Of a DNA stretch of 64,000 bases, positions 47,443-57,210 are shown piece after piece; within the stretch, counting starts at the first letter, position 1, and each line of letters begins with the position of its first letter. This stretch comes from Enterobacter sp. EA-1 (GTDB taxonomy: Bacteria > Pseudomonadota > Gammaproteobacteria > Enterobacterales > Enterobacteriaceae). The notes beneath the pieces are model-generated. The model saw nothing but the letters and a program-made list of their open reading frames with translations. It ran no database searches and had not been told where the DNA came from. A program made the translations under genes and the position numbers. Location of the stretch: positions 4,588,001 through 4,652,000 of the forward strand of contig CP025776.1 in NCBI GenBank assembly GCA_002886105.1, read 5' to 3'.

Positions 47443-49046
47443 CAGGCCCCACCCGTGGCGCGTAGCAGCAGGTCGTTTTGTACCTGCCCGTCAACCGGCG
47501 ACACGCCGCGGGTATCCAGCATCAGCCGACACCACGCCTGCGCCATCGGCGGCGATGCATATTGCAGCATCTGCGCCCCGGCACCGAGTAACCACAGCTG
47601 TTGCGCCACTTCGCGCCCCTGAGCCTCATCCGGTTTACGCAACCGTTGTTGCAGTTGCCGCCACGCACGATCAAAGTGACGATCCCGGCCCTTCACCGCG
47701 CCAAATTCATCCACCAGCAGCGCCACCGCGCCCGGTTGCTTACCCAACACGCGCAGCACGTCCAGACACATTACATTTCCGGAGCCTTCCCAGATGCTGT
47801 TGACCGGCATTTCGCGGTAAAGACGAGGCAGTTCATTCTCTTCGCAGTAACCGATGCCGCCCAGCACCTCCATCGCTTCCGCCACAAAAGGAATGCCCGC
47901 TTTGCAGACAGCGAATTTCGCCACCGGCGTAAACAACCGTGCCCACAATGCTTCCCTCTCATCAGCACGGCTGTCCTGTGCGCGCGCCAGACGAAACAGC
48001 ATTGCGGTTTGCCCTTCCAGTTGCAGCGCCATACGGCTGAGGACTTCCCGCATCATCGGTTGATCGACAAGATTTTTGCCAAATGCCTGCCGTTGATGGG
48101 CATGGTACAGCGCCACGGAAAATGCACGACGCATCAGACCATGACTGCCGAGCGCGCAGTCAAGGCGCGTCAGCCCGCCCATCTTGAGGATCTGCCGAAC
48201 CCCTTCCCCCTCTTCTCCCAGCAGCCAACCGCTGGCATCGCAAAACTCGGCCTCGCTGCTGGCATTGGAACGGTTACCGAGCTTGTCTTTCAGACGTTCC
48301 AGCCGAACGTTATTGCGCTGGCCATCGGGTAAAAAACGGGGAACAAAGAAACAGGAGAGCCCGCCTTTTGCCTGCGCCAGTACAAGGTGCGCATCGCTTT
48401 GCGGAACCGAGAAAAACCATTTATGCCCGGTCAGTCGGTACGAATCACCGCTCTTTTCCGCCCGGGTGGTGTTGCTCAGCACATCGCTTCCCCCCTGCTT
48501 CTCGGTCATCCCCATGCCGATCAGCAATCCGCGTTTCTGGTCGCCGGTGCAGCAGATGAGGATCGTAACGATCGCTGAGCAGCGGTTTTAGCCAGCCGTG
48601 AAAAGATTTTGGTAGCGACTGCGCCAGCAAGGGATCGCGGCGAACGTCATGGTGATGGGGCAAAGGGTGCCGGATTCCACCTGCGCATGCAGCACAAAAC
48701 GCGCGGCGCGGGCGACAAACGATCCGCTGCGCGTCCTCTTCCATGCCAGATTGTGCACACGATTGGCGCACATGCCCTGCATCAGCAAATGCCGTGCGGG
48801 GTGAAAGCGTACATCGTCGAGTCGCGCGCCGGTGGCGTCGTAGCGGAGTAATTCCGGAGGATTGGCGTTAGCCAGCCGTCCAAGTTCGAGCGACTCCGCC
48901 GTGCCCAACTGCTGGCCGATGCTGGCAAGCAGTTCAGCATCCCATGCCGCGCCTTCGCGCAGCACGGCATCATACAGTGCGCGGTCAGAAAGGAATAAGT
49001 TGCTGTTATGAGAGTTGGTTGATTAAAACCGTATGCGTTTGCTGCT
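47439..49046 (-). CDS. aidB: Acyl-CoA-dehydrogenase-like DNA-alkylation response protein AidB
   Basis: AidB is a FAD-binding tetramer of the acyl-CoA dehydrogenase fold that binds DNA and is induced by Ada after alkylation. Seen: IGMGMTEKQGGSDVLSNTTR (flavin-contact loop), HKWFFSVPQSDAHLVLAQAK, ALGSHGLMRRAFSVALYHAH, AEAMEVLGGIGYCEENELPR and the end LLLRATGGAC. About 540 residues after correction. The exact start is unclear: reading QTHTVFNQPT begins at about 49040 with a TCCTCC-complement ribosome site at 49051-49056, but the ATG itself appears to be lost to base errors. Frame breaks near 49015, 48790, 48735, 48640 and 48545. Confidence 0.92.
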
Positions 49047-49228
49047 GCTGTCCTCCGTCAGTGGCAGTCGATGTAAGTATGGACAGCCCGCGCGGACACT
49101 GCATGGGAGTGGAGTCACAAGGCAACGATTTGCACCCACATTCGTGAAACGACTCACATAATGCAGGAATAGTGTCAGTGCAATGCGCCCGGCGGCGCGG
49201 ATGCCACCGGGCCTGCGGTTAAGCAGAG

Positions 49229-50365
49229 TTACCCGGCAATATAATGCGGAATAAAACGGGAGGTATCTTTGGTGATCAATGAGCAGTCTTCGCGGATGCC
49301 CATGCCAACGGCTTCATCATCCACCACCCAGCTGCCGATTAGCGTATAGCTGTCGCCAAATCGCGGCAGCGGCTGAAAAGCTTCGGAAGATCATCGGCTC
49401 CTGCCCATAGTCGCCATCTTCGTGTTCAATGACATTATGCGCACCGTCGAGAATGGTGACATTTCCCCCTTCGCGGGAAAACAGCGGCTTACGCACATAG
49501 CTTGCACCCGGCGCCAGCAGCGGCTTTTCGCCATCAAACCACGCGGGAAGCAGGTTGGGATGATTGGGGAAATAACGCCACAGCAGCGGCAGCAACCCCT
49601 TATTACTGAGAATGCTCTTCCATAACGGCTCCAGCCACTGCTCACGACGTTTACACAACAAGGGGGCCGTTCTCGTCGCGCATCATCCATTCCAGCGGAT
49701 AGAGCTTGAAAGCCTGACGAATGACATTGTCATCCAGATCCGTCAACACGCCGCCAAGACCCAGCCCGAGATCGTCGATGTAGATAAAGCGTGTATCCAG
49801 ACCCGCCTGACGCGCGCGCAATCCTCCAGATAAAGCACCGTTCCACGATCTTCTTCCGTATCTTTACAGCAACAAAAATAGAGTGGATGACGCCCCTGTA
49901 TCTCGGCAAAAGGCGATCAGCTTATCCTGATCGCATTGTACTGATCGGCATCGCGAGGATAACGCGCTGGAATCCATCAGAGCCACTGGTAAGCGGATTC
50001 GTACAGCGATGTTGGCGTGTCGGCGTTATATTCCAGCTTCACTGGCTCCTTGCCGCACCAGACAAAATCCACGCCCGTAGAGCGAAGGATCGCGGCTGCG
50101 CCAGCTATCGGCAATGGCATCCCAATACAGCGGCGGGATCGCCAGTTGTGTCAGCACGGCTTCGTCGGCTACGGCGCGATCCACCACCTCGAGGCACATT
50201 TGATGCAGCTCTGCCGTGGGTTTTTTCGATCTGCTCCTCAATTTGCCGCAGCGTAAAACGGTACGCCCGGCTCTCGTCCCAGTAGATTTCGTTATCAATG
50301 ATATGGAAGTCGAAACCATGATCGCGGGCGATCCGTTCAAGAACGGCAACATCATGACGTAGCAT
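49229..50365 (-). CDS. yjfC: ATP-grasp protein YjfC (glutathionylspermidine-synthase-like)
   Basis: YjfC has the C-terminal ATP-grasp synthetase domain of glutathionylspermidine synthase without the amidase part; its substrate is unknown. Starts [20 protein letters not shown], with [29 protein letters not shown]-like region (corrected DFVWCG), [20 protein letters not shown], and the ATP-grasp stretch [17 protein letters not shown]. Ends PHYIAG. About 385 residues expected; the read is about 27 bases short of E. coli, with errors near 49380, 49655, 49810, 49905, 49935 and 50090. Last gene of yjfI-J-K-L-M-C. Confidence 0.9.
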
Positions 50366-50367
50366 AC

Positions 50368-50963
50368 TTATCCTCCCCAGCTTCCACGTGCGCTGGAGGA
50401 GCGCCCAACCACCACGGGAAAAGGTGGTCGCCTTTTTGGTGGTATACCCATATGGCTGCTCGCGCTGGTGTTGCTGGTGCTGCCACCGGAGCGCCAGCCA
50501 TAGTCGCCATCGCGGTTACGCCACACCGGGCGGGAAGAGTACGTTGAGCCGCCGCTGCTGTAGCTATACTGCTCATCGCGGTCTGTGCTACGAGTAAAAC
50601 CGCTGAGCACTGGCATCCAGCGCCAATATTGTAGTAGCAATGATATTGCTGCACGCAGGCTGCGACATATTATTCGGGATTTCTTGCTCAAAGTTCATGC
50701 GCGCGCATTATTCCACGCATCATTACACACCTGTGCGGTATTACCGTCGTCGACCAATCCTGCTGGGAAGTGCTAAACGCCGTCGCCATCATTATCATCT
50801 TTGTGGTCGCTACAGCCTTCAACGCGAAAGCGGCTCCCCCCATAATGGCCAGCGTCAGTGACACTCTTACGCTCTTTCGGCGGTGAAAAGCGGGCGCTGC
50901 GGCTTTGCTGGCGACAGAGTATAATTTTTTGCCGGTCTTTCTCTTTCTGCCATGATTATCCAT
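50368..50963 (-). CDS. yjfM: DUF1190-like protein YjfM
   Basis: A protein of about 195 residues. The N-terminus is basic (MDNHGRKRKTGKKLYSVASK), then a membrane or lipobox-like segment (RVSLTLAIMGGAAFALKA followed by Cys in the corrected frame), a Cys-containing middle (ACVQQYHCYYNIGAG) and a low-complexity Gly/Ser/Arg tail ending SSSARGSWGG. This matches the YgiB/YjfM pattern, always found next to an ATP-grasp YgiC/YjfC; here yjfC starts 3 bases after. The ATG at 50961-50963 overlaps the yjfL stop (TAATG). Function unknown. Confidence 0.78.
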
Positions 50964-51331
50964 TACCATGTCATGCAGGCGGCGTTAAAGATCCCGCCCG
51001 CCAGCGCCGCCGCGCCCATAAATAACCCGCAGCAATATTACTGTGAATAATTTTGTCACTCAGCTTCGGCATATACAGACGTACGCCGCCGTAGACCATT
51101 AATTGCACCACCAGCGCAATAAGGCCCCAGATTAAATAATCCGGGATGCTGACAGAGTTAATGGCCGCACTGGAGAGGAATAATATACCCCAACAGTGAA
51201 CCACTGAATGCTAACGACGCGGCAATATTGTTCTCTTTAATTAACCGCCATTCGTCTGGGAGTATATAAAAAAAGAAACAAGCACGCGCGAAAGAAATAC
51301 CAAACGCCAGCAGTGAACCCAGAATATGAAT
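50963..51331 (-). CDS. yjfL: DUF350 inner-membrane protein YjfL
   Basis: A small membrane protein of about 130 residues with four helices: SLLAFGISFARACFFFYI region, ASLAFSGSLLGYIIPLSSAA, YLIWGLIALVVQLMVYGGV, and the C-terminal AALAGGIFNAACMTW. The DUF350 family is of unknown function and often sits beside PspA-like and ATP-grasp genes. The expected start (MHIL) reads ATT at 51329-51331 instead of ATG, either a base error or a rare start. About ten codons near 51255 are missing relative to E. coli. Confidence 0.82.
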
Positions 51332-51340
51332 TTCCGTTCC

Positions 51341-51979
51341 CTATATTATGACCTTTATGAGAGGAATATCAACACCAGCGCGCGAATAGATCCTCCGGGC
51401 TGATTTTGTTCATTAAACGTCTCTTCGCCGTTCAACAATAGATACTCAAACACACCGTCGGTGACTTCTCGCTGGTAGGCCATCATAAAGTTGTGCACTT
51501 CCCAGCGTGCTCCAGCCGGGTTGTTGACGGTTTCCAGCGTATAAATCGGTTCGATATCGCCGCGCTCTTCCGCGTTAAACACGCGCTGCCCAAGTCGCGC
51601 CAGCGCAACGATGGCTTGCCCATGGCTTTCGCGCTCAGCATCTCGCGCCAGGGTTTTCTCACCGGAAACGCCAGCGCTCTCTTCATACACGAACAGCTTA
51701 ATATCATCGATATTGCTGGTCTCCAGACCACCAGAAGTGCTGATTTGCAGGAACTCATCGCCGGTGGTGTAGTAGCGGTGAATCATACAACCTGCGCCCA
51801 GTCAAAGCTGCCGCAAGCGCCGATGGTGTACTCTTCGCCGGGAAGCGTGACCAACAGCTCCTCCTCGCACAAGCGAAACAGCAGGTATCAATGGGAAACC
51901 GGCGCAGATGCAATCCGAGGACTCTTACCGGGGCCGCCGCATCAGGCCGCCCCAGCAGGTTTTTAAGAAAAGAGAGCAT
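51341..51979 (-). CDS. yjfK: DUF2491 protein YjfK
   Basis: A soluble protein of about 215 residues with no known activity. Starts MLSFLKNLLGRPDAAAPVRV; seen further on are HRYYTTGDEFLQISTSGGLE, SDIELF-type strand DIKLFVYEESAG and NFMMAYQREVTDGVFEYLLL. A lost G near 51372 hides the true end, which reads RALGVDIPLIKVII with TAG at 51341-51343. The start overlaps the yjfJ stop (ATGA). Part of the yjfI-yjfC operon. Confidence 0.85.
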
Positions 51980-52644
51980 CACTGTTTTTGTTGCTGTTGC
52001 AGTCGGGCCAGCACATCCTGCGCAGAGGTTTTATCGCTGCCGCCAATGCCTGCCTGCGAGTTTTCATCAGATCGCGCCCGTCAGCCACTTTCAAGCTGGT
52101 GGCCATCCAGTCGCGCCTGACGTTCAGCCTGACGCGTCTGCAGACGTTTCAGCGATTCTGCCGCCGTCGCCACATTGTTCGATGCGCCAACGGTAGACGT
52201 CGTCACCGCCTGCTGCGCACGCTGCATCGCTTCGGTCGCTTTAATCACTTCCAACTGCTGCTCAAATTGCTCAATACGTTGCGCTGTCGCCGTCACCGCT
52301 TTTTCCAACCGCATCGCGTGACGTTTCAAGGTTGCTCAGCACCTGCTCTTCCGCAGTCATGGCGTTTTCCAGACGGGCGATTTCCGTTGCAACCTCGTTG
52401 AGCAGCGCCGCATCGACATTTTTTCGCCATCGCTTCCACGCTTCAGACTGCCTTTACGCTCGCGCAGATCCTCCAGCTTGTCGTTGCCACGCGCCAGCAG
52501 GTCAACGCGGACTTTCCTGCTTTATCCAGTTCGTGCGCATCGCGATATTGTTCCAGCACGTACGCCCTGCGTTTCTTCAATCGACTCTTCTGCCTGAGCA
52601 ATAAACGATTTACCCAGCGTAAACAGGCTTTTTAAAATTCCCAT
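51979..52644 (-). CDS. yjfJ: PspA/IM30-family protein YjfJ
   Basis: A coiled-coil protein of about 225 residues, paralogue of phage-shock protein A. Starts MGILKSLFTLGKSFIAQAEE, has long helices rich in Glu/Lys/Arg/Gln (AVTATAQRIEQFEQQLEVIK, RAQQAVTTSTVGASNNVATA, ESLKRLQTRQAERQARLD) and ends ARLQQQQKQ. PspA proteins polymerise on stressed inner membranes. Frame breaks near 52090, 52325, 52420, 52515 and 52558. Overlaps yjfK by the ATGA arrangement. Confidence 0.9.
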
Positions 52645-52663
52645 ACCATCACTCCTGACTCAG

Positions 52664-53049
52664 TTATTGGGTGAAATCATCTGTTAATTCAGCGAGATCC
52701 AGCGCATTTTCAGCAAGCGTGGTGATTTCCAGCAGAATATCGTCGATCGACGAGTTGAGTGACAGTGCGCCGAACGCGACATAATACTCTTCGCCGCCGA
52801 CAGGCGAGATGCCAACAGAAGATAAAGGTAACAGTTTTTGATTGCGCAGCAGGAAGGCATTAAATGCATCCTGATGCTTAATTTCGTTCAGCGGGCAAAT
52901 ATATCGATGATTTGAGGTCAACAGCACATTTAATTGAAGTCGCCGTAATCATCCAGCGTCAGAATTAAAGCGTCCGCTTCGCGTTGAATATTTACGTCCA
53001 GCGTTGCTGATTGTAATAATGCTGCGCTCAGTGTTTCTGTCCATGCCAT
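52664..53049 (-). CDS. yjfI: DUF2170 protein YjfI
   Basis: A small soluble protein of about 128 residues, first gene of the yjfI-J-K-L-M-C operon. Starts MAWTETLSAALLQSATLDVN, continues ADALILTLDDYGDF; one lost A near 52934 breaks the frame; then FNAFLLRNQKLLPLSSVGIS, YYVAFGALSLNSSIDDILLE and the end LAELTDDFTQ. No activity is known; the family name is DUF2170. Confidence 0.86.
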
Positions 53050-53121
53050 CTTTTCTATCCTGATCATTTCATCGCAATAAGGGTGAAATACCTGCCCGCG
53101 AATAGTACCAGCGTTAACGGT

Positions 53122-53152
53122 AAAAAAACCACCCGAATAAGGGTGGTTTTTT
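53122..53152 (-). terminator. rlmB terminator
   Basis: On the minus strand CCACCC and GGGTGG pair around TTATTC, followed by seven T, eight bases after the rlmB stop. It also has six T on the plus strand and may work in both directions. Confidence 0.85.
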
Positions 53153-53159
53153 GCGCCGC

Positions 53160-53895
53160 TTACAGACCGCGTTGGCGCACGGCTTCAAACAGACAGATGC
53201 CCGTGGCGACCGAGACGTTCAGCGACGAAACGCTACCCGCCATCAGGATGCTGATCGCTCATCGCAGTGCTCGCGGGTCAGGCGGCGCATACCTTCGCCT
53301 TCAGCGCCCATCACCAGCGCCAGACGGCCGGTCATTTTGCTCTGGAACAGGGTATGGTCCGCTTCACCGGCAGTACCAACGATCCAGATATTCTCTTCCT
53401 GCAGCACGCGCATCGTGCGGGCAAGGTTGGTTACGCGGATCAGTGGTACGCTTTCCGCTGCGCCACAGGCGACTTTTTTCGCGGTGGCATTCAGTTGAGC
53501 AGATTTGTCTTTCGGCACGATCACCGCATGCACACTCCGCCGCATCGGCGCTACGCAAGCATGCGCCAAGGTTATGCGGATCGGTGACACCATCGAGGAT
53601 CAACAGGAACGGCTGATCGAGACTGGCGATCAGATCCGGCAGATCGTTTTCACGTACTGACGCCCCGGCTTCACGCGAGCAATGATCCCCCTGATGAACC
53701 GCACCTTCGCTTTTTTCATCCAGATACTGGCGACTCGCCACCGGATCACCACACGCCTTGCGCTTCCAGCGCGTGGATCAGCGGCAGCAGACGTTTGTCT
53801 TCGCGGCCTTTCAGAATAAAAACTTCCTGAAAACGCTCCGGAGCGCGCTCCAACAGGGCCTGCACCGCGTGGATGCCGTAAATCATTTCACTCAT
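53160..53895 (-). CDS. rlmB: 23S rRNA (guanosine-2'-O)-methyltransferase RlmB
   Basis: RlmB methylates Gm2251 in the peptidyl-transferase region of 23S rRNA. It is a knotted SPOUT enzyme of 243 residues: starts [20 protein letters not shown], with the SpoU motifs [38 protein letters not shown] and [10 protein letters not shown]. Frame breaks near 53753, 53672, 53540 and 53253. In E. coli it directly follows rnr; here a five-gene cluster separates the two. Confidence 0.95.
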
Positions 53896-54001
53896 TGATG
53901 GTACTCATTTGGGGCGGTTTGCGCTGCGTTATTGGGCCGTGATTGTCATCACTGGCCCCATTATACCCGACACGCGCCCCAGAACGAACCACCCGCCCGC
54001 G

Positions 54002-54772
54002 CTAACTCAGGTGCCGTTTCGCCTCCTGCCTGACCCGATGCAGGACATGCTGCTTGATAGCGCCGTATTGCGGGTGTCCGACAAGGGTTTCAATGTCACG
54101 GTCACGGCCAAACGGCAGCGTAATCTCCTCGACGATCTTGCCCGGCCGCGCCGACATAACCAGAATGCGGTCGGCGAGAAACAGCGCTTCTTCCACATCA
54201 TGGGTCACAAACAGCAGCGTGGTGTGAGTTTCCAGCCATGCTTCGCGCAACAGCTCCTGCATCATCAGCCGCGTTTGTGCGTCCAGTGCGCCGAACGGCT
54301 CATCCAACAGCAGCACATCCGGGCGACGGGCGCGCCAACGCCACCGCTGTTTCATACCACCAGAAGCTGCCATGGTGCATGGTGTTCAAACCCTTTGAGC
54401 CCAACGCGCGCCAGCCACTCCCGCGCCCGGGCATTCACCTCCGCTTTGTGATGTTTTCCCAACCGCGGGCCAAAGGTGACGTTATCCAGCACCGATAACC
54501 ACGGAAACAGGTTCGGCTGCTGGAAAATCATCCCCCGCGAGGGGCCGGGTTGTTACACCGTCTGACCGCCCGCCAGCACTGGCCGCTGTCTGGCTTTGTA
54601 AACCCCGCCACCGTGGTTAAGGATGGTGGATTTTCCACAGCCGGATGGCCCAAGCAGCACAATAAATTCCCCCCGGCGACAACGCCAGCGAAATATCTTC
54701 CAGCACCGTAAACGGCTGTGGTTTAGCGGCAAACGTCAGGGAGACATTTTCCAGTGCGATATGTGCCGTCAT
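54002..54772 (-). CDS. TauB/SsuB-type sulfonate ABC transporter ATP-binding protein
   Basis: An ABC ATPase of about 256 residues. Starts MTAHIALENVSLTFAAKPQP; corrected frame gives Walker A LLGPSGCGKSTI, a Q-loop region GMIFQQPNLFPW, signature QLSGGMKQR, Walker B DVLLLDEPFGALDAQTR and the His-switch LLFVTHDVEEALFLAD. This is the nitrate/sulfonate/taurine (NitT/TauT) class. Frame breaks near 54672, 54555, 54360 and 54338. Its ATG overlaps the permease stop (ATGA). Last gene of the inserted cluster. Confidence 0.93.
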
Positions 54773-55565
54773 CACTCTTTTCCCCGCCCGGGCGCTAACC
54801 ACCGTTGCAGCCCCAGCAGTAATAAATCCAGTAAATAGCCAATGCCGCCCAGCAGCAGAATGCCGAGCATCACAATGTCGGTGCGCAGATAAGAGCTGGC
54901 GTTGATCACCATCCACCCCGTGCCAGAACTGGCCGCCACCATTTCGGCGGCAATCAGCGAGGTCCAGCCGATGCCAATCGACAGACGTACGGTGGTAAAC
55001 AGTTCCGGTAGCGCATCCGGCAGTACCACACGCAGGAAAATCTGCCTCCCTGGATGCGCCGAGGGTTTGCGCGACGCGGATACGCGCCCGGCCGATGCGC
55101 TCTACCGCCGCGCTGGCGCCGACCACTACGCTTAAAAAGGTGGCGATAAAGATGAGGAAAAATTTCGAGGCTTCACCCAATCCCCAGCCATACCACCGCC
55201 AGCGGGGATCAGGGCGATTTTCGGCAGTGGCCGCAGAAACTGCACGAAGGGGTTAAGCACAGCGGACAAACCGTCGGATAACCCCATCAACAGCCCTAGC
55301 GGAATACCAATCGCAATGGCGACGGCAAAGCGCTCAGCGCACGCGCCAGACTTACGACAATATGCTGCCACAGCGGCACCTGCCGGTAACCGTCCGCCAG
55401 CAGCTCTTCCGCCGTGAGGCCAATGTCGGTCAATGATGGTAATAGCAGTGGATCGACCCACTGCCGGGTCGCCGCCACTTGCCAGAGCACGAAGAAAACC
55501 GCCACCGACAGCACGCTGATAGCGATATGCTGACTCAATTTCGTATTGCGCGGTAGCCGCCGCAT
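54772..55565 (-). CDS. TauC/SsuC-type sulfonate ABC transporter permease
   Basis: An inner-membrane permease of about 264 residues with six or so helices. Starts MRRLPRNTKLSQHIAISVLS, first helix LSVAVFFVLWQVAATRQWVD, then SLARAL, IGIPLGLLMGLSDGLSAVLN, the EAA loop region PLPKIALIPAG, and LFTTVRLSIGIGWTSLIAAE, GTGWMVINASSYLRTDIVML near the end. The family (NitT/TauT permeases) imports taurine, alkanesulfonates, nitrate or thiamine precursors. Frame breaks near 55335, 55195, 55045. Confidence 0.9.
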
Positions 55566-56403
55566 CACGAATATAACGGGAGTCGCCGCATCCCAGTTGG
55601 CCGGGATATCGCGCTTACGCAGTTCACCGATCCCGGCAAGGAAATCGGAGGTCTTGCTCAACGCTTTACCAATACCGCTGTCGGAGGTGTGTGTGCCGTT
55701 ACCCAGCCACGCCGCCGTCCCTTGTTCGCTCAGCGACGGGTATTCCAGCCCGCCGAGGGTGTTAGCGGCATGGTCACTGGCGCCCCCACCTCTTCGCGAC
55801 AATCGCAGCGGCACGTTCGGGATCTTTCTTGAACTCATCCACTTTCTGCTGATGTACACGCAGGAACGCCGTCACCGCGTCCGGGCTGCTCCGCGAAGGC
55901 TTTACGCACCACGTAGTTGTTGTAAATCAGGTAGCCCTCTTTTGCAGATCTTTGGTCGCAAATACTGATGGCCGCCAGAAGATTCCAGTTCCTGAGCGAA
56001 CGGTGCCCAAACGTAACCGGCATCAATATCACCGCGTTTCCATGCCGCCACCATCTCTGCCGGGCGCAGCGGCAACAGCGTTATTTTACTGCGGTCTGGC
56101 TCACCCCCGATACACCGATAATTTCCACCGGCAGTTTTCGCACAATACCCGCAGTCGCCGGGCTGGAACCGAATTGGCAATATCGATAGCGTTACTGGCG
56201 AAATAACTTAACGCATCGGCACCAGAGGCAAGTCTGCACCCATTTCACCGGACTGTGTAAGGCTTTATCCAGCGAGCCGTCGGCCTTTGCCAGCATTAAT
56301 ACCTGTGAACCGCCGCTATACGCGATGCGGACTTCCGTCGGCGTGGCGGCAGCTGGCGTTGGCCCATAAGCTACCCGCTGCCAATAAGCGAGACTTTTTT
56401 CAT
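55566..56403 (-). CDS. TauA/SsuA-type sulfonate-binding protein
   Basis: A periplasmic binding protein of about 280-300 residues. Starts MKKVSLIGSGSLWANA (corrected, short signal peptide), then VRIAYSGGSQVLMLAKADGS, a domain with PAEMVAAWKRGDIDAGYVWA, the TauA-type ligand-pocket helix (AAWxRGDIDxxYVWAP), YNNYVVRKAFAEQ and KALSKTSDFLAGIGELRKRD at the C-terminus. The exact stop is uncertain; a TGA overlapping the permease ATG (TGATG) is possible in one frame. Many frame errors: 56368, 56300, 56235, 56165, 55970, 55930, 55880, 55790. Ligand cannot be read from sequence, but aspartate-like sulfonates fit the neighbours. Confidence 0.87.
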
Positions 56404-56466
56404 TTTATTTAACCTTTAAAAACGACGTTATTAGCGCTGGAATCACTATATCCACTGGGGGCTCTT

Positions 56467-57210
56467 TTATTTATTCCAATTATTGCTTTGGGTATGCGGA
56501 AAATAAGAATGACGATATTCAAGCCATATTTCCGCGCAGCGTTGCGCCAGTAATTGCGCCGGATCGTGAGAAAGAAACGGCGCGGCTACCGCATGCAGCG
56601 CAAGCGGCACCTCGGTGCAGGCCAGTAGCAATTGATCAGCGCCACGCGCCAGCAGCGCCTGCGCCTGTAAGCTCAGCAACTCGCCGCCTTCACGCAACGC
56701 ACCGCGCTTCACACCGCATAACAACCGGGCACAAACCACTGCTGCAACTCGTCTGCGGTGGGCAGCAACACCTCAATGCCCTTCTGCGCCAGCGCACGCT
56801 GGTACCAACCTGCATCCAGCGTGCCTTGTGTGGCAATGGCCTACCCGCTGCGGTTTTTGCGGCAGCGCCACCAGATCCTTCAAGAGTGGCATCAACAATA
56901 TGCAGCAACGGCGCCGCGCTGGCGCGGCTGAGTTCATCAAACCAGTGATGCGCCGTATTACAGGGGGATCACGATATGGCTGGCACAGCCTGATTAAGCG
57001 TTTCGATGCCGAGCAGCAATTGCGGTAACGGCGATGGCCCCAGTCCGGCGAGGGCTTTTTGCCTGTCGACCTGCGGCACATTCCAGATTACCGATGGCAG
57101 TTGTTGCTGATCGCTGTCGGCGGGAGTGGCATCCAGCAATTTATGCTGGAAATCCAGCGTGGCGAGCGGCCCCATGCCGCCCAGCACGCCGAGCAAAAGG
57201 GCTTAGCCAT
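56467..57210 (-). CDS. Aspartate/glutamate racemase family protein
   Basis: A cofactor-independent racemase of about 245 residues. Corrected start MAKPFLLGVLGGMGPLATLD, the family loop GGMGPLAT at residues 10-17. Two catalytic cysteines are visible: IPCNTAHHWFDEL (after correction near 56940) and LLLACTEVPLAL near the C-terminus. Ends TQSNNWNK. Frame breaks near 57190, 56962, 56890, 56840 and 56715. The start overlaps the end of the upstream lyase gene by eight bases. Aspartate racemases accept aspartate; cysteate is its sulfonate analogue, which may be the real substrate here (inference). Confidence 0.9.

Noticed and set aside
47601-48332. Plus-strand frame of 243 codons
   Set aside because: Antisense to aidB; residue content (His/Gln/Arg/Pro-rich) is typical of an opposite-strand shadow.
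49170-49228. GC-rich hairpin after yjfC as a terminator
   Set aside because: GCCCGGTGGC pairs with GCGCCGCCGGGC-like bases but no T-run follows on the minus strand, so termination cannot be supported.
55296-55859. Fusion of the sulfonate-binding protein with the permease
   Set aside because: The continuous frame arises from an indel near the end of the binding-protein gene. A periplasmic domain fused before the permease's cytoplasmic N-terminus without a linker is unlikely.
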